Part shown: positions 46,612 through 58,199 of the stretch, piece after piece
How positions within the stretch are numbered: position 1 is the stretch's first letter
Layout of the letters: every line of letters starts with the position of its first letter
NCBI RefSeq assembly: GCF_963678635.1
Contig: NC_087065.1
Coordinates: 58,678,754 to 58,742,753, forward strand
Reading direction: 5' to 3'
DNA length: 64,000 nt
DNA from: Symsagittifera roscoffensis
Taxonomy: Eukaryota; Xenacoelomorpha; Acoela; Convolutidae
Notes under the pieces: generated by a model
Told to the model about the DNA's origin: nothing
What the model saw: only the letters and a program-made list of their open reading frames with translations
Databases searched by the model: none
Program-made: the position numbers and the translations under genes

Positions 46612-48100
46612 TGCAATAACACTGCTCGTATATCAGGGCAAAGCCCTGAATGTTCCGACTAACCCCTAAATCATAACAAATAGTTTTTGGGAAAACAAAA
46701 TATTGAAAACCTATACATTTTTGAGAATATCAAAGTTTAAAATTATGAGTCGCGCGAAAATAATACGACCAATTAGCTAGCCTCAATTTAATTTAGAACA
46801 ATTTTGTCGAGCGGGAAAATCGGCCACGCATAAATAATTCTCTCAGCATTATGAATAAACTCGTTATGCTCTCAGCATTATGAATAAACTCTTAAAAGCG
46901 CGCATAGTTTAGTCCAGAACACGGCCAATTTGACAATTTTCAAACCCCCAGAACTTTACAAAAAAGTAATTACAGATGAATTTTCTTTCTACATTTGAAC
47001 TCAGGAAGTTGATATCTTCATCAATTGTGTATAAACAATTTTTGTTGAAAATTGTTATTTCGATCGGTGAAAATTGACTGAATAAAAAACGACATTCCGT
47101 TTTCTTCAGAAGTCGGAACAATAATGCGATACAACATGTTTACAACAAGTCGCTAATGAGAGCGCTACTTTTGGTGGCATTTTCAAATCAGCAGGCTACA
47201 TTAGCCTTATAATACCGTTGGCTTTGATGTTTGCTTAATAATAAACAAACCGAGTTGATGCTTTTGTAATTTAACAGTAGAACCAAACAAAACTGCTCGT
47301 ATATCAGGGCAAAGCCCTGACTGTTTCGACTGCCCCTTATTTCATAACGAATTGTTTTTGTGAAAGGAAAATTTTGAAAACCTATCAATTTTGGACAGTA
47401 TCAGAGTCTGAAATTTTGAGTCGTACGAAATACCAATTAGCTAGACTCAATTCTTTTTGGAAAAATTGTTTGAGCGGGTTAATTCGCCACAAATAAATAA
47501 TTAGCGTTACGCTCTCAGCATTATGAATGCATTCGTTATAGCGCGCATAATTTAGTCCAGAACATGACCAATTTGGCAATTTTCAAACCCCCAGAACTTA
47601 AGAAAAAATGATAGGAGGTAGATTTTTTTTATTTGAACTCAAAAGGTCGATATCTTCAATTAGAGGTGGAAAAAATTGTTGAAAACTATTTTTTCAATCG
47701 GAATAAATTGACTGAATAAAAAACCATACCGAGCAGAAATTTTTAGTTTTCTTCGAAAGTCAGAACAAAAAGGTTTTTGTTCCATATAACAATATAGTAA
47801 TCGAAATCCTCTTTCAAAGTTTTCTATTTCGATATACTTCGCGAGACTTTTCAAACGCATATTTTTCCCAATTTCGTAACAAAAGAAAGGGAATATTTGT
47901 GCTAGGGTGGTTTATCTCCAAACAAATTTCGACTTTTTAACTAGCCATTTTTGACGACCCTTTTATATCATTCAAAAAGTATTTTGTCCTGAGCTTAAGT
48001 TTGGAAAGATATTTTAAATGTGATTATTTTTCCGTAAAGTTAAGGGGTTTGAAGATTACATTTTGGCCAATTTGAGACAATTAAAGCGCTAAATAATACG
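46612..48100 (-). repeat. Two tandem copies of the palindrome-ended dispersed repeat
   Basis: Copies starting near 46620 and 47285 each begin TGCTCGTATATCAGGGCAAAG and share TTCAAACCCCCAGAACTT and CTCTCAGCATTATGAAT. Period about 667 bp. The tail of the second copy (47890-48100) matches 22740-22970. Confidence 0.75.
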
Positions 48101-49529
48101 TGCAAAAGTTGATGTTTTTGTTTTTTAAAGCTCCTGAATTATTGAAAGTTTCTCGCTCGAGTTATCGCAGTTGCAGATGTAACTTTGTACAAGAATTGGA
48201 GTTACACTCAATGATTCCTTAGGGAGTAATATTGCTTCCATGAGTTTGAAAATGTAAAGACCAAAATCTGGATTTTTAATTTTTGTCAACCAGAATTGAT
48301 TATTCAAAAACCTAAACTAAAATGTGAACTTGAAGTTTTGGTTCAAAATCAATATGGGTAGCTGAGAATCAGCAGACAATCAATCGGGCTAATACGCGTA
48401 GCATGCTTGATTGTCAGCCTAAAGATAAGATTTTTTGTGGGAAATACTGGCGCTTATTGACATTGTATACCGACGAAAACCAGACGCAACTCAAATACCA
48501 GCACAACTCAAATACTACCAGGCCAAAAACCTATCAAAAATTTTCAGATAACAATAGTTTTCAAATTAGAAAAAGACTATAAAAAGCACCTAGGATTACT
48601 TCTCAAGAAGCGTAGGATGTTCTGACCAAACTGAATTGAAAAAAAAAATTTAAAAAATTAAGAAAACTTTCAAAAATTTACTTCAGCTAATCAATTTTAA
48701 AAAAACTATAGTATCTTGATTCTAAAACAGCTGTTCTAAAAAATTAATTTAGTTCAGGATCAGTAAGGTTTTTAAATAATACCCCTCGGGGCTCTCTGTG
48801 AGTCTTAAAGTAATCAAAATTGATGAGAAATTTAAAAAACGGACAATATTCCATGGTTTTTTCTTTTCTTCGAGAGTGGTCATAACAATCAAAAATCAAA
48901 CAAAAGACGAGAATAGTCAATAAACTTAGAGGGAACTCGGAAACGAAAAAAAATTTTTATGAATAAACGGACTAAAGTTTAGAAATCATATGTACTCACT
49001 GAAAATTTGAAGAAAATTGAACAAGCAATGCAAACATTCTGACCACAGTTTTAATCTGGAAAAAAAAGAAAAACAGAGCAAACCCGAGAAAAAAACTCCG
49101 AGAGGAGTGTGTATATATGTTTTCTTAAATTTTAAGAAATTATAACCTTATACTGGCTTGATCAACGTTTTTTAATATTGAGAATTATACGAAGTTATTT
49201 CAACGCTTCGAATGCATCAAAAATTTGAACCAAATCAACCAAATTTGTTTTTGCTGGGTATTTAAATATACGAAAATGTCAACTTTGCAGTGAAAAGATT
49301 TAAAATTAGTTGAGCTACTTAATTAGCAGAACAAATTTTAAAAATTAATTATTTGAAAGTATGCACGAAATTTCTTGTTGTCTGATAGCCAAGTGTGCTG
49401 TCTTTTTGCTACAGAAATGGTTAAATTAGGCCTAAAAACAAACAAACAAGTTTTCTTCTGAATTTTTACTTTAAAACTATCTATTAATTCCACTGGATTT
49501 TTTACTTAGAGCTGTTTATGTTGTTTAAG

Positions 49530-49578
49530 CAATTGTGTTTGCTGCAAAGTGCATCTTCGTTTCTGTGTTAGAATGAAA
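49530..49578 (+). repeat. SINE-family tail (diverged)
   Basis: GCTGCAAAGTGCATCTTCGT then TTCTGTGTTA, a diverged form of the shared tail hairpin. Confidence 0.4.
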
Positions 49579-49899
49579 TTTGGTTTGTGAAGTCGGTAAA
49601 ATGAATTAATTCATATATTTTTTGGTGATTTCTACATCTTTTTTTCTCGTCGCTCTTTGACTAAATTCTAACCAACTTACTGTGACAGGTTTTACATGTT
49701 TTGTCCCAATCATTTAAACCAGCACTGCTGTTTCCGATTTCACATCGTTCAATATACACGTTAGAAGAAACTGCATTGAAAACTGATAGTTGTCTTTCTA
49801 GACGGTAAATAATCCGGTCGAAAATCGGCCGATTATTTATCTGCTTATATTTCGTCGGCTTAGTTGCCAGGTCCAAGAATCGTTTTCTTTGCGGCAAAA

Positions 49900-51200
49900 A
49901 ACTTTCATTGTAATTGCTATAGAGGTTTTAGCATTTCACAAATCCTGCGGAATCGTCGAAATTTGTTTTATCCTCGTTTTCATTTTTGTCTTTTTTATCG
50001 GATTAATAAGTTTGCGTCTCTTATTGCGTCGTTAGGGGATCAAAAAACAAAAAAGTGCGTGCCTGTGCTCTGAGGGGAAAAAGGACATTAATTTTTTTAT
50101 TGGTTTAGCATTTTTTTTTTAACTTTTTTCGGCATGACAGGTTTCTGCTAAAATATTTTAGGATTTGTTACCACTTTGTAATTATAATTTCAAATTCAAT
50201 CTAATATCCGGTTCATCTAGCGTAGAAGTCACACAACTGTTTGAGACCGCTTTTTTGACAATTTTTTTTTGATAAATAATTCGCCTCTGTCTAATAACTT
50301 CACATACAACCAAATATCCGGAGCATCTGGCGTAGAGGTAACGAAACTGCTTGATACGGCAAAACCTCGGAGTTGAGACGGCAAAGCCGTGGTCTAAAAT
50401 CGGTTGGACTTGTTTTTTGTAAATTAAAGTTGTTGTGCGTTTTTGAAATATCTTCCTTATGTTTTTTGTCGGATTAGTTCACGAGCATTCCGAAAGCTAC
50501 TTGTAAAATTTTTAATGGTTTTGAGAGAGAAACACTTTCGTTGGTACAGTCAGAATCCGAAACAAAATTGGCTGCCCGGCATCATCGCCTACATATAATT
50601 GTACAATAGTGCACGTCATAATAGCATGTAAATTATAATGTAAAAACATGTAATACAACAGAAATATTTTTTCATTTATCCTAAAACCCTTACAGCTTTC
50701 GCAAGTTTGCGTAAATAAGGAGACACTTGAAATAATTTAAGATAAAACTCATTAGTGAGTTTTTAAAACGTCCCAGAGATAATACGGGGTTCTTATTTGA
50801 GATTTCGGTATTGGTTTGATGAAAAACAAACTTGTTCTTTGGTTTTCAAAAATTTTGCATCTAGCAATTTCTGATTTTGAAATGCTGCGAGTCGGTTGTT
50901 TTGATGTTTACAGAAATAAATAAGACAAGTTTTTTCTATTCTATACCTTATTGGCGAGAATCAATGTAGTTGATTTTGTCGTATTCGATTGCCGACATGC
51001 CCGGAGACTCCAAATAGTTGTTTTTCCAAAATTCCAAGCAAATTCTCAGACAAAGGTGTCATTAGAACCGCCGGGCAGTTTAGATGTGATAACACTAAGT
51101 TTTTCAGTAGCGATAACTTAAGTGTTAAGGGTAAAATATCCGCGATTGTATGTACTCTTTTTTTGCGATTGCCATTTTTCGTAGAACCTTTTTAACCTCT
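49900..51200. other. Intergenic, short direct repeat only
   Basis: Direct repeat ATATCCGG.(T/A)..CATCTGGCGTAGA-like at about 50206 and 50318 (112 bp apart). Otherwise unassigned AT-rich sequence. Confidence 0.4.
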
Positions 51201-53750
51201 CGGTTGAACTTTAGCATACTATAAAACTTGACACCGAGATATTTAATAACATCCTTTTCTTCGAGTTTAGCTTCATTTACAACCACTTATTGATCCCCTA
51301 ATTTCGATCTCAATTCATTTGCAGAAAATTATTAGTTTCCTTTTATCGGTATTAAGAGATACATATGTGGATTGCAAAAAATCATATAAAAAGAATTTTT
51401 TTCCCACTAGCATCTTGGCTTCGTTCAATTTCTCATTAGATTCATAAATATCAGTGTCATCTGCATATTATATCATTTTGCAAGCTTTGGAGCAGCAATC
51501 GCTAATATCATTGACGCATAATAAAAACAAAAAGCGACTCAAGTAAATTTCCTTATGGAACGCCTTGTTTGACCCACAGCCAATCAGAACTAATGTTGTT
51601 GATTTCAACTCTTTGTGTTCGATTAGTAAGGAATGATAAAGTCATAGAAAAAGAGTCATTATTGAAGTCTATGGTTTTCAGTTTTTGAAGTAACAAATTG
51701 TGGCTGATGGAGTCATGTCAAACGCTTTTGAAAGGTTTATAAAAAGAGTTGTTACGAAATTTTTCTCCTCTATGTCTGCACGCAATTTTTTTAGTTTTGC
51801 ATTAAAAGTGCATCAGCTGGACAAAAATGCTTTAAAAGCCAAATTGTTTTATCATTTAGAATGGAGTTAGAATCTGAATAATCGTGAATTTGAATGGCTA
51901 GTATTTCATTCATTTTTTTTGCGAACCAGGTGTTAAAGATATTGGCCAGTAATTAGTTGGATCTTAAATGTCACCTTTTTCAAAAGTTGGCGTCACAGTG
52001 GCTTGTTTGAACTTATCTGGAAAGATGCAGGAGCCAATGCTTTCATTTATAATTTTTGTTAGGGGTTTGTAAAGTTCCGTTTTCCCATCAGTTAAATCCA
52101 AGTGGGTATTTTTGAATTGCCTGATGATTTTCTCGGGTGCAATTTTTTGACGGCATCTAAGCCTTCTTTTTATCTGTCGGATAGAAATTAAAAAGATATG
52201 ATGGTTTTTATTGTTGCTATGAAAAAGATATGTTGGTTTTTATTGTTGATTTCAGGTGATATGTGTTTATTTTATTCACCTTTAAATATAGTAGAAAATT
52301 TATAGTTTAGCAGATTTACCCTTTTTTATCATCGGTTAAAAATGGTCAAAAGAAATTTTTAGTTCATGGATTAGTGACAGATGTATAATTGGATCATCTA
52401 GTTTATTAACAAAACCCCATTTTTCTTTACAGGTATTTGAAATCGCCTACCAATTGTTTCGAATGAAAGTGGGCACAATTGTTATGGTACTTCCTAAACT
52501 CCTTCTGGGCATCTTTAAATGTTTTGAAATTGTGTTGATCATTGTTTCTTTTATAGGTCTGAAAAGCGTCCGATTTCTTCCGTTTCGAACGTATGTGTTC
52601 TTCATGCTTTTCCTTAGGCTTAAGATCTAATTTTTTTGATTTGCGAAAAAATGAACTGAGTGGAGCATGTTTTTGAACCATCAAACTCATTAATTTCTCG
52701 AAGTGTATCCACTTGTCTTGATTGGAGTGCTGGTGATCAATAGGATTTTAATTGACGTATTTTAAAGACTTTTCAAAGTCTTTTCTACAGTATTTTATTT
52801 TATCCAACATTTCAATTTTTTGCTTACATTTAGAGTTTCTTGTTTCCAGCAAAAGACACGGTAGCAAAATGGTCTTTATCAAAATTCAAGCTAACTACAT
52901 CTGAGCTTTTCACATTTAAGTCGGTGATAATATAATCAATCAAAGTAAGATTCCTGCAAGGATGCGAGGGCTCATTTTTGTTAACCGACCTTAATCCATC
53001 AGGGAAAATAAATGAATCGAGGTGATTCCGTTCATTTGTGTTGAGGTAATTGATGTTAAAGTGTCCCATTAATGTTACTGGTTTATGTTCCACAATTGGG
53101 TTATCTAGACTTTGTGCTAATTCCTCCAGAAAAATATCTTTTAGCGTCTGTTTGGATTGTATAGCAGGCATAGTAAGTTTTGTCGTTTGTTGAAATGGGT
53201 CTCTATCCATAGCTCTTCAAATGTACCTTGTCCGAGTTTGTTAAGATCATCTCTTTGTTTCATTTTTAAAAGATAATTATACCGCCTCTCGTTTTTTTTA
53301 ATTTTTCGAGCTTCTATCTTACCTGAAACTTTCAAAATGTTTGTTAAGTGTCTAGACTTTTGCAACATTTTTGAATGTGAGCCACGTTTCAGTTATGCCA
53401 ACTATTGCTGTATTGTTTAACTGATTTATCACAGTTGTTGTGTCTTTGTGTTTTTTTGCTATGCTTTTACCATTTATCGTCAGAACCTTGAGATTTTCTT
53501 GACTTTTGTCATATAAGTTCATCAAGGTTTCAAAACTAATAAGGAGCCCTGGATTGGTCTCGACAACGCAGCATCTGTATATTAGGAAATATGAATGATG
53601 AATACTAAGGTTGGTTGAAATTATTCTCAGTGATGATTCGTATAAAATTCGATTTGAAATCAAATCAACATTGGGGCTACTGGAAGGATTTAACAGAAAC
53701 CTTTTATCATGAGCGAAGACGAGCAAATATGTTGGGATATGTTATGCTCT
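51200..53750 (-). pseudogene. CR1/L2-like LINE, degraded, with 2A-like relic
   Basis: Minus strand in order: 2A-like relic VVETNPGLL and endonuclease start (LKVLTINGKSIAKKHKDT, VGITETWLTF) at 53352-53726. Next an endonuclease middle and end (GHFNINYLN where GDFN is expected, TLIDYIITD, KDHFAT where SDH is expected) at 52830-53210. A basic linker (52427-52690) follows, then RT relics (about 51300-52200), including VKQGVP before a stop near 51560. Catalytic Asp losses and many stops make it inactive. Ends are approximate. Confidence 0.85.
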
Positions 53751-53842
53751 TGGTGCAATTTTTTGTATTTTTTTTGTTAACAATGATTTTTTTCAACCTT
53801 GTTACGTTTCTTTTCATTTAATTCTAATCATAGTCATTCATT

Positions 53843-53888
53843 GTTGTATCGCTAGTGGTGCGAAGTGCAGCTTCGCCTCTGTTTTGAA
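53843..53888 (+). repeat. SINE-family tail hairpin
   Basis: GTGCGAAGTGCAGCTTCGC then CTCTGTTTTG, with a perfect GCGAAG/CTTCGC stem. Confidence 0.55.
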
Positions 53889-56505
53889 AATTTCAACCTT
53901 GACACCTTAGAATTGTTCGAGCCCTCGTGAAATTACCAAGTCAATTTGACCTCAAAGGCATTATTATATTTGAGCTGGACAACTATCAATTGAAAGTGTT
54001 AATTCAAAGAGTCGAAATTTCTATCAAAGAAGCACAAAATTTCTGCCGCCTTTTTATGAACTGGACGGCTTTTAGCAATTCAAGCTAACAGATCAGGCTA
54101 GGATTACTATTTATGCCAATAATCATGACGTTAAGCCAATAATCATGACGTATCGGAGCGCTGACATCAATGTTCTATAATTTTCAGAAAAAATTCTCAT
54201 AGCTGAAAACGGTTTGCCCACTATGTTTGCCCACTCATATGAATTATTGAATCGTTCATTTCTCGTTTCGATTTGGTTGTTTGCGAATGAGAAACAATTT
54301 ATGTTTCTAAAAGCCCAGACTTTTGCGGCTCATTTCTCTTATTTGTAGATCAAATCAAAATATAGTTAAAGCTACCATGCCGCATTAGCTTGATGGTTAT
54401 TGTTGTTCCAAAATTTCCGCTGTTAAACAAATGAAATTTCCATAAATTTATAATTTACAATTTCCATAAATAATATAATTCACATTATTTTGTCGTCCAA
54501 ATTTTATCGTAATGAGTAATATTCCGCAGTGAGTGACATTTTCTACCGTGTTTTTAAACCAACCTTCTCATGATTTCATAGTCTTCGTTTTTTCTGAAGG
54601 CGACATTGGTGCTAGCTAGTAGTTTTGAAGACTGAAAATAATGCCAAAAGTAAACAAAACGGTCAGCAAAACGGTTGCAAATTTGCAAAAAAAGTCAGCA
54701 AAATTGTGAAGAATCTGTCCATTTAAAAATTTCATGATCTGTTGCTGCTTTTAACATCAAAAACGCAAACTAGAATAACTGTGTTTTTTTTAAAACAGAT
54801 CTACTCAACAATTCCCCCCCCCCCCCCCCCCTATGGTACATACTTAAGAATCTCCACCCCTATAAATAATTACAGTAAAATAGCACTGAGCTTTCTATTG
54901 AGAATTCTAATTTTGCTGCTTTCTGATTAGTCGAAAAATCGACCAGTTTGATCTATTTAACAATTCCCCCCCCCCCTTTCTTGAAGCAGATCTTAAGTAG
55001 ATCCTTTAAAACTCCATTATTAAAAGCTCGAGCATTCAAGCTGTTGAGCTCGTTTATGGCAGACCGTTGCTGACATGCGTTTTCGGAAAAGTCTCTTCAT
55101 GTCGATAAATGTTTTGCTCTCATGTAACAGCCAAAGAATATGGCAGACCTCAAACCACCAACTATTTCACATATTTTTCACAGAGCATAACGAAGTTTTC
55201 TATTGTTTCTGCTGTTCAAATCACTCAATTGAAAGGAGTTTTGAGCTAGGTTGCTGGTCTCATGCAAAATCAGTTAAAATCAATTAAATAAATGGGATCT
55301 TGTGAACAATTTTCCCACCAATTGCAATGGGGGGGGGGGGGGGGGGGTTCGTTGCAAAGTATTAATTCGTATATGCTTAACTGTTCAATTCTTTCTTTAT
55401 AGGGGGGATTCGTTACAAGGTACCATGGGGGGAAAAGCTAACAAGATCCAATAAATGTCAGATGATGTCTAGCCTAATTTCTTTTCAGCTGTGATTCGAT
55501 GTCAATTATTTTTGAAAAAGATTACAGGCCCAATACAATTGGTTTGATTTTAAACATTTACATTATCTGAGCGACACGTGGCTTAAAATTGGACAGGTAT
55601 ACGTTTTTATTTAAAGTAAGTTTTCTTAGAATAATGTAAATATCGATGGTGGTATACAAACCAGCCGAAGTAACAAACCAGCCGAAGTATCATAACTAGG
55701 GCAAACACAAAATTGACTTTACAACGTCAGTTATAGCGCTATCGAATTGACCTTAAAATCGCCCTAAATTGACTTCACAATTGACCTTAAACCTTAAATC
55801 GAGTTAACCAAGAATTTAAATTCGAATAACACATAAAGTTGAATAATGTAAACTGGTGTAAGCTTCGCACGAGGCATGTCGCAATCGTACATGGTCAAAT
55901 ACGTTGCTTACTGGCACACGTTTTCTCAGAAATATCTGAAAAGCACCACATGTGAACTTTCATTTCCCACAAATGTAGGTATTAGCTAGACAATTCCTGA
56001 GAAAGACAAAAAATTTACCTTATAAATAGCAGAAATAGCATTTATAGCAGTTACGTGGTGAAATTGACAAAATTGACTAAATAGCAGTAATAGCAGTTAT
56101 GGTTGCCCTAATCATAACCAGTCGAAGACACGTAAGTGTTATATATCAGTTATGTAATAGTTATGTAACTGTTACGAAAATCATGCAATATTCCTTGATG
56201 TGACCTAAAGTTTCGGCTGGCTTGTATACTCCGCGGATTTTTGGTTAGCTTATACTTCGGTTTAGTTTTTCCGTAATTGTTTTGAAGATGTAAATTTTCT
56301 CTTTATTTATAAATATTATCACAACGAAATTGATTTCAAACTGCGTCAATACAAAAGATCATAATAAAGTATTTAGATTTTGCAGAGAACTAACTGTAGT
56401 TGATTTTACGGTGTTGGCCATGGTTTTTTGAGACTATTGATATCTGTGTTGAATGTGCTGTTTAAACCATACTTTTTTTTTATTAGAGAAGGTGAGATAG
56501 ATTTA
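53889..56505. other. Intergenic AT-rich sequence with poly-C and poly-G tracts
   Basis: C runs at 54814-54831 (18) and 54966-54976 (11), each preceded by (C/T)AACAATT, and a G run at 55329-55347 (19). The arrangement suggests remnants of inverted-ended elements, but I could not define ends. No gene is visible. Confidence 0.45.
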
Positions 56506-56509
56506 TGAT

Positions 56510-56952
56510 AAATTTGTTTTTGATCGAACATTACCCTAGTTACTACAGAAACAAATTTTTTCTTCAGATAAAAGTTGTTTGATTTAAATTAATGTTTTTT
56601 CAAGGAAAATTTTATCGTAAATAGCTTTTTAAAAGTTTTAGAGCAAACGTAGTTGCAGTAATTACCGTAAATTTTTTCTGATAGATCGATTCTAACAAAC
56701 TACAAGTATTGACATTCACCATGTTGAATACATGTCTACATGGCGAATGATAATATTTTGAGTTTGTAAGAATCGATCTAGCGGTAAAATTTTTTAAAAA
56801 ATTACTGCAACTACGTTTAATCTAAAAACATTTGAAAAGCTATTTACAATGAAATTTGCATTAAAATAATATTAAATTCAATCAAACAACTTTTATCTGA
56901 AAAAACATAGTTTCTGTGATACCTGAGCTAATGATCGATCAAAAACAAATCA
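56510..56952. mobile_element. Large palindromic (foldback-type) element
   Basis: The left arm (about 56510-56712) and right arm (about 56755-56952) are reverse complements over about 200 bp: TTTGTTTTTGATCGA outer, AACGTAGTTGCAGTAATT middle, TAGATCGATTCT inner. A short central loop has its own small inverted pair (ATTCACCATG / CATGGCGAAT). No coding capacity. Confidence 0.85.
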
Positions 56953-57329
56953 GCAAAAAAAACTATAAGATATTTAACTCTTCAATTAGGTCTTTTTTAT
57001 ATTTCATGAAGAAAGTTGAGCCATCTACTCATTCTTGCGACGTTCCCTTTTCATTGTATTTAAGTGAATAAAAAAAACGACACCTCAGTGCATATATTTG
57101 AGAAATTTATTAGATTAAAAAAGAAAATTTTGTGTAAAAAGCATTGGAAAAATCTACAAACATGCAACTAGTAGACATTTTGAGTTTCCCCTCTAAAAAT
57201 TATCTGAAGTTTAAACGTTAGTTTAATCTAGAAGCCATTTGTTTCCTGTTCCAGGTTAAGCTACCTTCATTACCCATTTTCGGCAGAATTGGTGTTAATC
57301 GAGCGACTTTTTCAAAAATTTGCAAGATT

Positions 57330-58100
57330 GCATTTTTTCAGACATTTTGCAAGATAGAGGTTATCTCGCATGATCTTGTAGGATGGAGGTTATCTTACAA
57401 GATCTTGCGAGGTTCTGCAAGATAACCAACTACGACGTTTTTTCTCAAAACCTTAATTTGAGCGCTAGAAATAAATTATGGAGATCCAATTTGACTACGG
57501 TCACAGAATTCTGCGTTCAAGTTCGGATGAAAAATTTAGGCTCAACAAAATTTGAAATTTTCATATATATGCTCACTTTTCAATTTTCACAATTAACTAG
57601 TTTCAGAATGTCGTTATAATTTATGCATTTCAGATTAAGATTTTCAAAACAAGTTTTTTTGATTTTATTGAAAAGTTTCATCTAGCAACATTAGCGATTA
57701 AATCTCAGTTTTTTGTTGTTTTTGTCGAAATTTTGACGAATAGAGTGAATTGAGATATTGTGTATGTCGTGTTCATAAAACTCCGATAAAAAGTATGATT
57801 ATCATTATATGCCATTAAATTTTTATTTTTCTTTTTTTGTTGATTTGTTCGAGTATTCAAATAATTCTACCTGTTACTGTTATTGCTTCCTTCCAACAAA
57901 ATTGCTACAGGTTGTCTTCTGTGTAAAGTTTTTTTTCCACAAAAAATCACATTTGAAAGATTTAGCTTGAGTTTACGCTGTATTTAAAGCAGGTTGTTAT
58001 GCAAGATCTTGCAAGAATCTTGCAAGATCTTTTGAAAAGATGCATCCTCTTTAAGAGAATCTTGCAATATTCTTACAAGATGTTGCAAGATAACCTCATT
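57330..58100. repeat. GCAAGATCTTGC-type palindromic repeats
   Basis: Clusters of TTGCAAGAT/ATCTTGCAA words at 57330-57430 and 57994-58098, each ending GCAAGATAACC, separated by about 560 bp. May be the two ends of one MITE. Ends not resolved. Confidence 0.5.
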
Positions 58101-58199
58101 GATCAACTTGGCTTCTAAGACATTAGCAGATGAGACAACTGGCTGTTTTAATCCACAAGCGAGCGCATTTATACGGAGAAAAACTTTGTTAAATCTATA

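Larger units (their letters stand above)
45558..49660. other. 3' flank of the channel gene: candidate exon and repeat copies
   Basis: Contains a 14-C run (45685-45698), the candidate exon 46268-46558 and the repeats at 46612-48100. 48100-49500 is AT-rich with nothing recognised. A SINE tail lies at 49544. Confidence 0.5.
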
